Below, one piece after another: positions 1-8,481 of a stretch of DNA of 64,000 bases. Position 1 is the stretch's first letter. Every line of letters starts with the position of its first letter. The notes beneath the pieces were generated by a model. The model did not search any database. It was not told where the DNA came from and saw only the letters and a list, made by a program, of their open reading frames with translations. The stretch comes from Parvularcula dongshanensis (GTDB taxonomy: Bacteria > Pseudomonadota > Alphaproteobacteria > Caulobacterales > Parvularculaceae), in assembly GCF_014199615.1 (NCBI RefSeq), contig NZ_JACHOB010000001.1, forward strand, positions 434,001-498,000, in the 5' to 3' direction. The position numbers were made by a program, and so were the translations under genes.

Positions 1-358
1 GAGCGGCGGCCAGCCGCGAGCCGGGCTCACAGCCGCGAAGCGGTCGTGCAGCCCGTCATGCGAAGCATGTCAGTTCAGAAAACAAGAACCCCGGGGCCGC
101 TGTTGCGGACGACCCCGGGGTCTCTTCGTCGCGACGCGCTGGCCAGGAGGGGGAAGACCGCCGCGCCGCGCCTGCCCGTAAGAGCGACACGCGGCGCTGA
201 GGGAGCAAGCGCCAGGTCGAGCCCTTCGGGTTCGGAACCGATATGATCTCAGATTGAGACGGAATGAAGAGCCAAGGTGTCGCAATAACGTTAAAGTATC
301 GAAGGGTGTCGAAATGTTTCAACCCGCAACCTATTGATTCTGTTGTCCGTACAGGCGC
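1..358. other. left-edge stretch without a convincing gene
   Basis: No reading frame here looks like a protein; the short frames on both strands are Arg/Pro/Ala-rich and lack recognisable motifs. The only structure I see is a strong inverted repeat (listed separately as a terminator). The first 60 bases could be the end of a gene lying outside the window, which cannot be judged. Confidence 0.5.
88..121 (-). terminator. Rho-independent terminator-like hairpin
   Basis: ACCCCGGGG (88-96) pairs perfectly with CCCCGGGGT (113-121) around a 16-nt loop. Read on the minus strand the stem is followed by TCTTGTTTTC, a T-rich tail, so it suits the end of the minus-strand transcript carrying the MotA/OmpA pair (gene end at 359). 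It would be weaker on the plus strand. Confidence 0.6.
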
Positions 359-1369
359 CTAGCGCTCGGTGAGCTTGAACTCGATGCGCCTGTTGCGGGC
401 GAGGCTTTCCGGGTCCCGCCCGTCGACCAGCGGCTGGTACTCGCCGAAACCGGCCGCCACGAGGCGCCGCCGCGCGACGCCTCTCGCGCCCAGATACTGC
501 ACGACGGAGATCGCCCTGGCCGAAGAGAGGTGCCAATTGCTCTCGAAACGGGCGCGGCAGGCCGGGCCGAGCGCCTCCTGATCGGCGTGGCCGTCGACGC
601 GCAGCACCCAGGCGATGTCGTCCGGGATCTGGTCCTGGATTTCGAGAAGGGTGTCGGCGAGCTTGGCGAGTTCCGTCTGTCCCGCCTGGCTGAGCGTGGC
701 GGAGCACGAGCCGAAGAGGACGTCGCTCTCGAAGACGAAGCGGTCGCCGACGACGCGGATGTCCTGCCGGTCGCCGAGCGCTTCGCGAAGCCCTTCGAAG
801 AAGCGCGAGCGGACGGCGGCGAGCTCCTCGATCTTGCGCGTGAGGGCGGAGTTGACGCGGGCCGAGAGGTTCTCGATCTGCGCCTGCTGCTCGGCGTCCT
901 TGGCCTCGGCGGCCTCGAGCGCCTCCTGAAGGCTCGCGAGCTGTTGGCGCAGCGCGGAGAGCTGGGCGTTGAGGGTCGCGATCTCCGAGCGCTGCTCCTC
1001 GGTCAGGGCGCGCTCGGCCTCGAGGTCCTCCGTTCCGGCGGCGATCGCGTCGCCCGCCGCCTGGAGCTCGGTCGTCAGCGCGGCGAGCTGTTCGTCCTTG
1101 GCCGAGATCGTGTTCTGCAGGTTCAGGACCCGGGCCTGGAGCCGGTCGCGCTCGGCCTGCGCCAGCCCGAGCTGCTCTGCGAGGTTGTCGAGGCGCGCGG
1201 TCAGCGCGGCGAGCTGGCTGTCCTTCTGCGTGATCTGCTCGCCCAAGTAGAACTGCGCGACGACGAAGATCGACAGGACGAACATGACGACGAGCAGGAG
1301 CGTCGACAGGCCGTCGACGAAGCCCGGCCAGATGTTCGCTTCCTGCGAGGAGGAGCGGCGGCGCGCCAC
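359..1369 (-). CDS. OmpA/MotB-like peptidoglycan-binding membrane protein
   Basis: A 336-aa protein with a short cytoplasmic N-terminus, one membrane helix (about residues 17-40, LSTLLLVVMFVLSIFVV), a long Ala/Glu/Gln-rich coiled coil (about 45-185) and a C-terminal OmpA-like domain (about 205-335) ending in the usual RNRRIEF motif. It should anchor to peptidoglycan in the periplasm and pair with the proton channel subunit encoded 6 bp upstream. Such MotA/ExbB-OmpA pairs are common in alphaproteobacteria outside flagellar loci; no flagellar gene is near, so a flagellar role is not indicated. Probable last gene of its transcript. Confidence 0.85.
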   Translation of the reverse strand: MARRRSSSQEANIWPGFVDGLSTLLLVVMFVLSIFVVAQFYLGEQITQKDSQLAALTARLDNLAEQLGLAQAERDRLQARVLNLQNTISAKDEQLAALTTELQAAGDAIAAGTEDLEAERALTEEQRSEIATLNAQLSALRQQLASLQEALEAAEAKDAEQQAQIENLSARVNSALTRKIEELAAVRSRFFEGLREALGDRQDIRVVGDRFVFESDVLFGSCSATLSQAGQTELAKLADTLLEIQDQIPDDIAWVLRVDGHADQEALGPACRARFESNWHLSSARAISVVQYLGARGVARRRLVAAGFGEYQPLVDGRDPESLARNRRIEFKLTER

Positions 1370-1375
1370 GGGCCG

Positions 1376-2290
1376 CTAGCTCCGCGGCTCGCGGGTGAGG
1401 AGGACGCCGAGCTGCCGGATCTCCTGGCGCACGGCGGCGGCGCCCCTGTCCTGCGACGCCTCGAGCTTGGCGAGCGCGGCTTCCAGACGGTCGGCAGTGT
1501 CCCCGGCGTAGCGGGGACCGGAACGCGCCGCGGTCGCGGTCGTCACGTCGGTGATGCCCGAGAGCCAGTCCTCGAGGTCCGAGTAGAAACGGTTCTGCGC
1601 ACGGCCCGCCTGGATGTCGAGGAAGCCGACGACGAGGCTCCCCCCGAGGCCGAAGAGCGACGAGCTGAACGCCGTACCCATGCCCGACAGCGGCGCGTTG
1701 AGGTTGGCGATCAGCTGGCTGACGGCGTCCGTACCCGTGCCCGACTGCGAGGAGAGGCTGCCGATCACCTCGGCGACGGCGTTCACGGTCTGAAGGAGGC
1801 CCCAGAACGTGCCGAGGAGGCCTAGGAAGACGAGGAGGTTCGCGGCGTAGCGGCCGAACTCGCGCCCCTCGTCGATCCGCACGCCGATCGAGTCGAGGAT
1901 CGCCCGGGTCGAGGCCTGGGAGAGGCGCCCCCCCCGCTCGTCCGCGTCGAGCAGCATGCGCGACATGGCGCCGATCAGCGGCGGGGGCTTGGGCAGGGCG
2001 CTGCGCGAGGGGTCGACGGAGGCGCGGAAGGCGGCGACCCAGCGCACGGCGGGGCCGACCATCATCGCCTGGCGAAGGTTGTAGACGACGCCCAGGACCA
2101 GGACGACGAGGATCAGGCCGTTGAGCGCCGGGTTCGCCATGAAGGCGGTGACGAGCAGGTCGTTCGGCGCCGGGCTGAGCGGGCTCAGATAGAAGACGAT
2201 CAGCGCGACGACGCCGAGGAAGACCGCCATGTTGGTAAGCGCCGCGCCGCTTCCTGCGAAGCGTGCGGCGCGCTCTTGCGTTGCCGACAT
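1376..2290 (-). CDS. MotA/TolQ/ExbB-type proton channel protein
   Basis: 304 aa. The reading frame is open further upstream, but ATG at 2290 gives a typical N-terminus and avoids the preceding glycosyltransferase. Two N-terminal membrane helices (about residues 20-40 and 52-70) are followed by a cytoplasmic loop, then the conserved helix pair with GLLGTFWGLLQTV (about 170-182) and a second Gly-rich helix (SLFGLGGSLVVGF). This topology is that of MotA/TolQ/ExbB. It probably forms a proton-driven complex with the adjacent OmpA-domain protein (6-bp gap), acting across the cell wall. The actual cargo or force-using process is unknown. Confidence 0.85.
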   Translation of the reverse strand: MSATQERAARFAGSGAALTNMAVFLGVVALIVFYLSPLSPAPNDLLVTAFMANPALNGLILVVLVLGVVYNLRQAMMVGPAVRWVAAFRASVDPSRSALPKPPPLIGAMSRMLLDADERGGRLSQASTRAILDSIGVRIDEGREFGRYAANLLVFLGLLGTFWGLLQTVNAVAEVIGSLSSQSGTGTDAVSQLIANLNAPLSGMGTAFSSSLFGLGGSLVVGFLDIQAGRAQNRFYSDLEDWLSGITDVTTATAARSGPRYAGDTADRLEAALAKLEASQDRGAAAVRQEIRQLGVLLTREPRS

Positions 2291-2358
2291 GGAACCTCTG
2301 CCTGTTCCCTGACCCGAAGCGCAGTGTGGCCGATGCCGCGTGCGATGGGAAGGCGGGC

Positions 2359-3219
2359 TCAACGGGCGCGTTTGGCCTCGCGGGCGGCCGACAGGAAACC
2401 TTCGGCGCGAGAAGCGCCGAGCCGGGCCCGCGCCCTGGCGAGCTCGCCCGGGGCGAAGCGGGCGGCGCTCGAGAAGCCCGAGCCCTCGAGCGCGACGCGG
2501 AGCGCCGCCCGGCGCCGAGGCGTCGAGAAGCTCTCGAACTGCGCCTTGCCGCGTCTGAACTCCCGGTCGGCGAGCCATTCGAGGCTCGCGGCCTCGAGCG
2601 GAACGTGCGCCTGAACGAAGGCGTCCCGGCCAAACACGTAGCGCGCGCCGCGGCGCCAGGCGCGGCGGAAGAAGTCCCTGTCCCCGCCGTCCGTCTCTCC
2701 TAGCTTCGGGTCGAAGCGCAGACCGTCGAAGGCGGAAGAGGAGAGGTCGAGAAGCGCGTTGTCGGCCTCGCCGCTGCGCAGGCGGGCCCCGCGCCGGGGC
2801 GGCTTGCGGCTGTGCGCGTCTAGCATCCGCACGATGTCCGGCGCTCCGGCCGGATAGACGCCCCGGATCGGGCCGAACACCGCCGCGTGGCCGGGGGTGA
2901 GCGCGCGGCCGAGCGCCGCGAGCCAGACCGGCGGGGCGGTCTGATCGTCCGCGATGAAGGCGAGCCGGCCCGTTCCCGCCGCGTCGAGGCAGGCATTGCG
3001 TGCGAAGGCGAGGTTGCGGCCCGGAACGTGACGGTAGGTGATCGGCAGGCCGTAGGCCTCCCGCCCCCAGGCGCAGAGCCCCGCCGTGCTCGGCCGCTCG
3101 TCCATGTCGGCGACGAGGATCGCGTCCGGCTTGCGGCTCTGCTGGGAAAGGCTCGTCAGGGTCCGCGTCAGGCTCGCGCGCCCCCAAGTGCAGATGCCGA
3201 CCGTGATCCGTCCGTCCAT
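2359..3219 (-). CDS. family 2-like glycosyltransferase
   Basis: 286 aa from ATG 3219 (a longer frame starts at 3255, but its extra residues are not family-like). The N-terminus RITVGICTWGR and the LVADMDERPS, NLAFARNACLDAA and AFIADDQT segments match the GT-A nucleotide-sugar-binding fold of GT2 enzymes, with ADDQ in the DXD position. A later TDGGDRDFFRRAW resembles the acceptor-side ED/DxDF motif. No membrane helix. Donor and acceptor cannot be told. It sits between the proton-channel pair and murJ on the same strand, which fits envelope polysaccharide work without proving it. Confidence 0.75.
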   Translation of the reverse strand: MDGRITVGICTWGRASLTRTLTSLSQQSRKPDAILVADMDERPSTAGLCAWGREAYGLPITYRHVPGRNLAFARNACLDAAGTGRLAFIADDQTAPPVWLAALGRALTPGHAAVFGPIRGVYPAGAPDIVRMLDAHSRKPPRRGARLRSGEADNALLDLSSSAFDGLRFDPKLGETDGGDRDFFRRAWRRGARYVFGRDAFVQAHVPLEAASLEWLADREFRRGKAQFESFSTPRRRAALRVALEGSGFSSAARFAPGELARARARLGASRAEGFLSAAREAKRAR

Positions 3220-3368
3220 GCCGGTCAGCGTCCGCCGACCACGGACCGCCGACACAGGACGACGCGATGCTGGACGATCATGCCGAGCAAGCCCCCCGAA
3301 GCAGAATGCAACGACGGGAAGTTAGCGGGCGCGGTGCGGCGGACGACCCCGTTTCGACGATCGCGGCT

Positions 3369-4952
3369 TCACGAGTTCGCCGTCTTGACGGGACGCAGGT
3401 GCCGGAGCGGCACCGCGCCGGTCAGGAGGGCGAGCCCTAGATAGAAGCTCGCGGCGACCGTGGTGAGGAGGGCGAGGAAGAGCCAGGACTGGCCGAAGAG
3501 GTAGGGCTCGATCGCGTCCTGATAGCGCAGCGCGAGCGCGATGCCGCCCCCCATCAGGATCGCCAGCAACACCATGCGCACGAGCCGCCCGGCGAGCTCC
3601 GCCCCCGGTTTGAGGACGGCCCGGCGGTGAAGGCGCGAGGCGAGCAGCGACACCTCGGTCCAGGCGGCGCAGATCGTGCTGACCGGGACGCTGAGGAAGC
3701 CGATGACCGGGAAGAGGGAGATCGACAAGGCCGCGTTGATCGCGATGGCGGTCAACGCGAAGGTCATCGGGCTCTTCGTGTCCTCCCGCGCGAAGTAGGC
3801 GCTGGCGAGGACCTTCTGCATGACGAAGGCGGGCACGCCGAAGCCGTAGATGAAGATGGCCTGGCCCGTGTTGAAGGCGTCCGAGCTGTTGAAGCGCGAG
3901 CCGCCGAGGAGCAGCGCCGGCAGGTCCTGGAACAGGACGACGCACAGGAAGTTCGGCATGGCGATCAGCGCCGCCGAGGCGGGAAGCGCGAAGAGGAGCG
4001 CGGTCTCGACGCCCCGGTTGAGGACGGCCCTCGCGCCCGCCTCGTTGCCCGACTTCACCGCGCGGCCGATGGCGGGCATCAGGACGACGCCGAGCGCGAT
4101 GCCGATGAGGGCGAGGGGCAGCTGGTAGAGCTGGTCGGCGTAGATCAGCCAGGAGACGGCGCCCTCCTCGCGGCTCGCGACGTTGGTGCCGACGATCGAG
4201 TTGATCTGCAGGGCCGCCGCCCCGATGAAACCCGGCGTGCCGAGCATGATCATGCGGCGCGCCCCCGAGGTCAGGCGCGGGCGGCGCATGCGAAGAAGCA
4301 GCTTCGCCCGCTTCGCCGCGAAGAGAAGCCCTGCGAGCTGCGCCACGCCGCCGATCATGACCGACCAGGCCGCGGCGAGGCCGATGATCGGCGCGGACTG
4401 TCCTTTGACGATCCAGACCCCGCCGACGAGGCAGATGTTGAGGAGCACGGGCGCCGCCGCCGCCGCGGTGAAGCGGTGCAGCGCGTTGAGCATCCCGCCA
4501 TAGAGCCCGACGAGGCTCATGCAGGCGAGGTAGGGGAACATGATCCGCGTGTAGAGCACCGTCAGGTCGAAGCGGACGGGGTCGTCCGCGAAGCCCGTCG
4601 CGATCAGCCCGACGAAGGCTGGCGTGAAGATCATGACGAGGGCGGTCAGCCCCGTCAGGATGACGAGGAGCCAAGCGAGGATGTCCTCGGCGAAGGTGCG
4701 CGCTTCCGCGAGACCGCCCCTTGCTTCCTCGCCTTGGAAGAGCGGCACGAAGGCGGCCTGGAAGGCGCCCTCCGCAAGCAGGCGCCGGAACATGTTCGGC
4801 AGGCGGAAGGCCGCCCAGAAGGCGTCGGCGACCGGGTTGCCCGACGCGCCGATGACGCCCGCGAGCAGCATCTGACGCACGAAGCCCAAGACCCGGCTGA
4901 CGAGCGTCAGCCCGGAGACGGTCGCTGCCTGCCGGAAGAGGGAACCTGCCAT
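3369..4952 (-). CDS. murJ: lipid II flippase MurJ
   Basis: 527 aa, multi-pass membrane protein of the MVF/MviN family with about 13-14 hydrophobic segments. The start, GSLFRQAATVSGLTLVSR followed by VLGFVRQ, and the PNMFRRLLAEGAFQAAFVPLF segment are MurJ hallmarks; the latter holds the conserved Arg residues of the central cavity. MurJ flips lipid II to the outer face of the inner membrane for peptidoglycan synthesis. Full length for the family. In alphaproteobacteria murJ usually neighbours glnD/trpS; here trpS is 44 kb away, so the locus is rearranged. Confidence 0.95.
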   Translation of the reverse strand: MAGSLFRQAATVSGLTLVSRVLGFVRQMLLAGVIGASGNPVADAFWAAFRLPNMFRRLLAEGAFQAAFVPLFQGEEARGGLAEARTFAEDILAWLLVILTGLTALVMIFTPAFVGLIATGFADDPVRFDLTVLYTRIMFPYLACMSLVGLYGGMLNALHRFTAAAAAPVLLNICLVGGVWIVKGQSAPIIGLAAAWSVMIGGVAQLAGLLFAAKRAKLLLRMRRPRLTSGARRMIMLGTPGFIGAAALQINSIVGTNVASREEGAVSWLIYADQLYQLPLALIGIALGVVLMPAIGRAVKSGNEAGARAVLNRGVETALLFALPASAALIAMPNFLCVVLFQDLPALLLGGSRFNSSDAFNTGQAIFIYGFGVPAFVMQKVLASAYFAREDTKSPMTFALTAIAINAALSISLFPVIGFLSVPVSTICAAWTEVSLLASRLHRRAVLKPGAELAGRLVRMVLLAILMGGGIALALRYQDAIEPYLFGQSWLFLALLTTVAASFYLGLALLTGAVPLRHLRPVKTANS

Positions 4953-5012
4953 GACGGCGGCGGGTACCCCTCCCCCGGATCACCCGCAAGCTGGTGTGAG
5001 GCGTTTCCGGTC

Positions 5013-5633
5013 TCAGACCGCCGACCGCGAGGACGACGGCGCGAACCGCCGCAGCCCCCCGGCCAGGCCGAGCCCGGCGATCATCAAGGCGGCCGCCCCC
5101 GGCAGCGGGACCGGCGCGGGCGCAAGGTCGAAGAACGCGATCTCCCTGATCTCGGGATCGAGGAGCGAGACGAGTTCGACGCTGACGCTCCCGCTCAAGA
5201 GGACGTCCGGCCGCGCGAGGAAGTCGAGTAGAGCGGCGGTGTCGGTGATCGTGCCCGCGCCGCCCGGGGCGGTCAGGAAGACGCTTCCCGTGCCGACGCC
5301 GTCGAAGGAGAAGCCCGGGGGCGGACCGGTGAAGTCGAAGACGGGGCCGGAGAACCCGACGCCCTCCGCCGTGACGGTGCCGCCGCCGAAGCCTTCGGGC
5401 GAGCTGCCCGGGTCGACGGTCGCTTCGGTGCTCGGCGTCGTGACGGTGAAGGAGAAGCCGGCGTAATCCGTGTCGAGGATCTGCCCGAGGAACAGGCTTT
5501 CCTCGACGAAGAGCCGCACCGCCGCGGGCGCGCCGCCGTCGGTGACCGCGGCATAGGTGAAGGTCGCGGCTTCTGCGGAAGCGCCGATGCCGATGGCTGC
5601 CGCCACGAGCGCCGCGACGCTGCGTCCGATCAT
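5013..5633 (-). CDS. secreted protein with VPLPG/PEP-CTERM-like sorting tail
   Basis: 206 aa from ATG 5633, chosen because GGGGAGAG lies just upstream and a signal peptide (VAALVAAAIGIGASAEA) follows at once. The middle is Gly/Thr/Ser-rich beta-type sequence without Cys. The C-terminus has the tripartite sorting pattern: VPLPG, a hydrophobic helix (AAALMIAGLGLAGG) and LRR, but with an unusually long polar tail after the arginines. Such VPLPA/PEP-CTERM proteins are processed by exosortase or rhombosortase-like enzymes; none is encoded in this window. Function unknown, perhaps matrix or surface protein. Confidence 0.7.
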   Translation of the reverse strand: MIGRSVAALVAAAIGIGASAEAATFTYAAVTDGGAPAAVRLFVEESLFLGQILDTDYAGFSFTVTTPSTEATVDPGSSPEGFGGGTVTAEGVGFSGPVFDFTGPPPGFSFDGVGTGSVFLTAPGGAGTITDTAALLDFLARPDVLLSGSVSVELVSLLDPEIREIAFFDLAPAPVPLPGAAALMIAGLGLAGGLRRFAPSSSRSAV

Positions 5634-5883
5634 CGTTCTCTCCCCGAACGGATGACCGAATCCTAAGCGAGACGGGGGCGGTGTCGAGCGTTCTCGGCAG
5701 AACGCCGAGGCCAGGCCGCGTTTCGGGCGGCGAAGACCAGGCGGTGCGGCCGCCTCCGCCGAAGCGGGTCCGACCCTGGCCCCGGCCGCCGCGGCACGCA
5801 GGCACCTCGCCTCAAAATTGCCGCCGTTCACGCGACCTTAAACGGGTTCGCGTCATGCCTGTGTCCGGAGGGAAGGAGATCGC
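5634..5883. other. divergent intergenic region
   Basis: Separates the VPLPG protein (minus) and a small membrane protein (plus). It contains a GAATC site (CcrM/GANTC methylation motif, a common regulatory mark in alphaproteobacteria with GcrA) shortly upstream of the VPLPG gene, and a clear ribosome-binding site GAAGGAGA before 5884. I see no RNA gene or strong repeat. Confidence 0.4.
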
Positions 5884-6165
5884 ATGCCGCAACCGAAGAT
5901 CCGTCCCTCTGCCCCCGAACCGTTCGGTCCGGACACTTCCACGACCGCGGCCGCGGCCGAGATGGAAGCCTGGGACTGGCCCCAGATCAGCGCGGCGGGC
6001 GCGCAGTCCCCGGCGCGCCGGATGCAGGCGGCGCTGCACGCGGAGTACCTGGTGCAGGCCGAAGCCGGCCGGTGGGCCGTGCGCACGACCATCGCCACCG
6101 TCTTCGGCATGTGCGCCGCCTTCTGGGCGATGATCTACTTCGTCGTCGCGGCCCTGATCGGCTGA
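5884..6165 (+). CDS. small single-span membrane protein, unknown
   Basis: 93 aa, preceded by GAAGGAGATCGC, an excellent ribosome-binding site at normal spacing. The first ~65 residues are polar and cytoplasmic in character; the last ~25 form one membrane helix (TTIATVFGMCAAFWAMIYFV) ending at the C-terminus, so it is tail-anchored in form. No known family recognised. It converges with galU, the two stops lying 8 bp apart. It is translated with confidence because of the RBS and codon usage like the neighbours, but I can give no role. Confidence 0.65.
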   Translation: MPQPKIRPSAPEPFGPDTSTTAAAAEMEAWDWPQISAAGAQSPARRMQAALHAEYLVQAEAGRWAVRTTIATVFGMCAAFWAMIYFVVAALIG

Positions 6166-6173
6166 GGAAAACC

Positions 6174-7040
6174 TCAGCCGAGCTTGGCCATGGCCTCGCG
6201 CACGGCGGGGCCGACGTCTTCGCGGTCCATGGCGAAGGCGAGGTTGGCGAGGACGAAGCCCGCCTTGGAGCCGCAGTCGTGGCTTTCGCCTTCGTAGGTC
6301 ACGGCGAAGTAGGGCTGCGCCTTCATCATCTCGGCCATGGCGTCGGTGAGCTGGATCTCGTTCCCGGCGCCGCGTTCGGTCTTGCCGAGCGCCGCGAAGA
6401 CTTCCGGTTGCAGGACGTAGCGGCCCATGATCGAGAGGTTCGACGGCGCCTCGCCGATGGTGGGCTTCTCGACCATGCCGGACATCTCGATCTTGGAGCC
6501 CTGCGCGTCGCCCTTGGGCGCGATGATGCCGTACTTGTCGACCTGATCGTCAGGCACCTCTTCGACCGCGACGAGGTTCGCGCCATCCTCATAGGCGTCC
6601 ATCATCTGCGCGAGGCAGCCGCGCTTCGCCCGGACGATGACGTCGGGCAGCAGCACCGCGAAGGGGTTGTCGCCGACGATGTCGCGCGCGCACCAGACCG
6701 CGTGGCCGAGGCCCTTGGCCTCCTGCTGCCGCGTGAAGGAGCAGCCGCCCGCAGGCAGGACCGAGGTCATCGTGTCCTCGTAGATCGCGGTCTTGTTCTT
6801 CTTCTGAAGCGCCTGCTCCAGCTCGGGGTTGTGGTCGAAGTAGTCTTCGATCTCGTGCTTCGCCCGGCCCGTGACGAAGACGATGTGCTCGATCCCCGCC
6901 TCGCGCGCCTCGTCGACGACGTAGTGGATCAGCGGCCGGTCGACGACGGGCAGCATCTCCTTCGGGATCGCCTTGGTCGCGGGCAGGACGCGGGTGCCGA
7001 AGCCTGCGACGGGGATGACGGCGTGACGGACGGGTTTCAT
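6174..7040 (-). CDS. galU: UTP--glucose-1-phosphate uridylyltransferase
   Basis: 288 aa, standard GalU length. N-terminus AVIPVAGFGTRVLPATKAIPK is the nucleotide-binding signature; EMLPVVDRPLIHYVVDEA, FVTGRAKHEIEDYFD and VEKP follow in order. It makes UDP-glucose from UTP and glucose-1-phosphate in the cytoplasm for envelope polysaccharide and glycolipid synthesis. Single gene; the next minus-strand gene upstream (YbaY lipoprotein) ends 43 bp before its start. Confidence 0.96.
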   Translation of the reverse strand: MKPVRHAVIPVAGFGTRVLPATKAIPKEMLPVVDRPLIHYVVDEAREAGIEHIVFVTGRAKHEIEDYFDHNPELEQALQKKNKTAIYEDTMTSVLPAGGCSFTRQQEAKGLGHAVWCARDIVGDNPFAVLLPDVIVRAKRGCLAQMMDAYEDGANLVAVEEVPDDQVDKYGIIAPKGDAQGSKIEMSGMVEKPTIGEAPSNLSIMGRYVLQPEVFAALGKTERGAGNEIQLTDAMAEMMKAQPYFAVTYEGESHDCGSKAGFVLANLAFAMDREDVGPAVREAMAKLG

Positions 7041-7083
7041 AGGGCCTCGTTTCGGATGCGGGCAGGGGAATGCAAGAAGAGGG

Positions 7084-7488
7084 TCACTCGGCCTCCGGCG
7101 GCAGCATGTCGAGGCTGCCGGTCCAGCTGGGCGGATGCCGATCGTCGATCAGGTGGACGCCGCGCGTGGCGAGTAGCGTGGCGCCGTCTCCACCGGTCAC
7201 CGCGCCGGTGACCACGTAGCGCCCGCCCGGCTCGATCGCGTCCCTAGGCACCTCGAGGCGGAAGGGGATCGGCACCTGGCGCCCTTCGAGCGGAACGACG
7301 TCCTTGGCGAGGATACGGCCGTCCTGCGCGGTGAGGCTCGCCTGGGCGGTCGCATCGGGTGGCAGCGCCATGCGCAGGCGCGTCGTCAGCTCGCCACTGA
7401 TGGTCAGGGTATCGGAGGGAGGCTTCGGCGACGTCGCGCAGGCCGCGGCGACAAGCAGAAGTCCCACGCTCGCCAAGCTCGCTCTCAC
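7084..7488 (-). CDS. YbaY-family (YscW-like) lipoprotein
   Basis: 134 aa. Signal peptide followed by lipobox VAAAC (Cys at about residue 18), so an outer- or inner-membrane lipoprotein. The body (TISGELTTRLRMALPPDATAQ..., AKDVVPLEGRQVPIPFRLEV) matches the YbaY/YscW beta-sandwich, in which polar modifications of quinone-like or small ligands have been proposed but the role is unsettled. It is upstream of galU on the same strand, with a 43-bp gap. Confidence 0.75.
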   Translation of the reverse strand: MRASLASVGLLLVAAACATSPKPPSDTLTISGELTTRLRMALPPDATAQASLTAQDGRILAKDVVPLEGRQVPIPFRLEVPRDAIEPGGRYVVTGAVTGGDGATLLATRGVHLIDDRHPPSWTGSLDMLPPEAE

Positions 7489-7645
7489 CGGCCGCGCCTC
7501 CCGCGCTGGTTCTCTCAGCGCGACCTAACAGAGCCCCTCCCCCTTGCCGAGATGTCACGCTTCACGCCCGCGCGACGACTTGCACAGGGGCCGCACCGAG
7601 CGCACCTTCCTTCGTGAGTTCAGCAACATGAAAGGAGGTGGTCGA

Positions 7646-7723
7646 GTGTCTAGTGAGATCATTCGCCGTCAGTTTGGGATCGGAAGCAGTGCGAAGGGGC
7701 TGAAGCAGCCTTCGGTCCGCTGA
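7646..7723 (+). CDS. candidate 25-residue basic peptide
   Basis: GTG at 7646 follows a full-strength Shine-Dalgarno (AAAGGAGGTG) at proper spacing and opens a 25-codon frame reading MSSEIIRRQFGIGSSAKGLK and then QPSVR, stop TGA 7721-7723. The peptide is basic and has no family I recognise. The SD is so good that translation seems likely, but the surrounding pairing suggests it is conditional. A shadow of a structured RNA is the alternative. Confidence 0.4.
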   Translation: MSSEIIRRQFGIGSSAKGLKQPSVR

Positions 7724-7781
7724 GGATCGCCTCCTACTGAGACTGCAAGTCTCGAGACCCGACCTGACGGCGGGTTTCACG

Positions 7782-7809
7782 AAGAGGCCGCCCCGAGGGG
7801 CGGCCTCTT
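7782..7809 (+). terminator. strong Rho-independent terminator
   Basis: AAGAGGCCGCCCC (7782-7794) pairs with GGGGCGGCCTCTT (7797-7809), followed by TTGTTG. Symmetric, so it may also end the minus-strand gcrA message (gene stop at 7884). It is the natural end of the candidate small RNA/peptide unit at 7631. Confidence 0.8.
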
Positions 7810-7883
7810 TTGTTGTCCGACGCGCTTGGCGGCGGCCTGGACGGGCCTTCGGCCTGTCAGGCCGGCTCGCGGCCGGCCCTCGC

Positions 7884-8345
7884 CTAGTTGTAGGCTCGCT
7901 TCGGGGCCGCGATCGCCGCTGGCGCCTTCGTGCGGACGCGCTCCCGGCGGGCCGAGTTGGGCTGGAAGGCGAGGGAGCTGTGATACGCGCAGTAGGGCTT
8001 TCCGCTCGCCGCGCCCTGGCCGCAGAAGTGGAACTCCTCGGAGGCGGGGTCGCCGATCGGCCACTTGCACTGGTTCGTGCCGATGGTGGAGACCGTCATC
8101 CGTCCCTCGCCGAAAGTCGCGGGGTCCATCGAGACCGTCCGCACCTTGGGCTCCGGCGCCGGCTCCTTCGGCGCCATCGGCTTGGGCGCCGCCGGCGCGG
8201 CGCGGCCCGACAGGCCGAGCCTGTGCACCTTGCCGATCACCGCGTTGCGGGTCACCCCGCCCAAGCGCCCGGCGATCTGGCTGGCGGACAGCCCCTCGCT
8301 CCAAAGCGTCTTGAGCACCTCGACGCGTTCTTCGGTCCAAGCCAT
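7884..8345 (-). CDS. gcrA: cell-cycle regulator GcrA
   Basis: 153 aa. N-terminal helix-turn-helix (TEERVEVLKTLWSEGLSASQ, then IAGRLGGVTRNAVIGKVHRLGL) is diagnostic for GcrA; the C-terminal part carries the conserved CKWPIGDP and FCG...YCAYHS cysteine/tryptophan region that contacts the RNA polymerase sigma factor in Caulobacter. GcrA acts with sigma-70 at promoters bearing GANTC sites methylated by CcrM. A Pro/Ala/Lys linker joins the halves. The upstream region holds DnaA boxes, in keeping with DnaA control of gcrA in Caulobacter. Divergent from the ABC-2 permease. Confidence 0.95.
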   Translation of the reverse strand: MAWTEERVEVLKTLWSEGLSASQIAGRLGGVTRNAVIGKVHRLGLSGRAAPAAPKPMAPKEPAPEPKVRTVSMDPATFGEGRMTVSTIGTNQCKWPIGDPASEEFHFCGQGAASGKPYCAYHSSLAFQPNSARRERVRTKAPAAIAAPKRAYN

Positions 8346-8481
8346 CTCTCGCCTCCGTCAGCGCAGCGCGCGATCTTCTTCGTCCCGTCACCGGGTATGC
8401 TAGATATGGTAGAGAACAGAACGGGCCGCACAACATCGGCACTTCGCAAGTTGTTAACCGGCGCGGCCTATTCGCGCGTAT

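Larger units (their letters stand above)
7631..7812 (+). ncRNA. candidate structured leader/riboregulator with its own terminator
   Basis: An isolated transcription unit candidate. AAAGGAGGTG (7631-7640) is a near-perfect match to the anti-SD of 16S rRNA; AGGAGG (7633-7638) can pair with CCTCCT (7730-7735). CGCCGTCAG (7664-7672) pairs perfectly with CTGACGGCG (7764-7772), enclosing GGCTG/CAGCC (7698-7710) and GAGACT/AGTCTC (7739-7753) hairpins. A textbook terminator ends it. It may be a regulatory RNA, the mRNA of a small peptide (listed separately), or both. It is not recognisable as 6S, SRP, tmRNA or RNase P RNA. Confidence 0.45.

Noticed and set aside
56-322. 88-aa minus-strand frame at the left edge
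   Set aside because: It runs through the terminator hairpin, has no RBS and no conserved features.
291-2633. 780-aa Arg-rich minus-strand frame, and similar long frames at 3322-5805, 6072-7211, 8712-10259 and 22170-24317
   Set aside because: High-GC shadow frames over well-identified genes; composition is Arg/Pro/Ala/Gly with no motifs.
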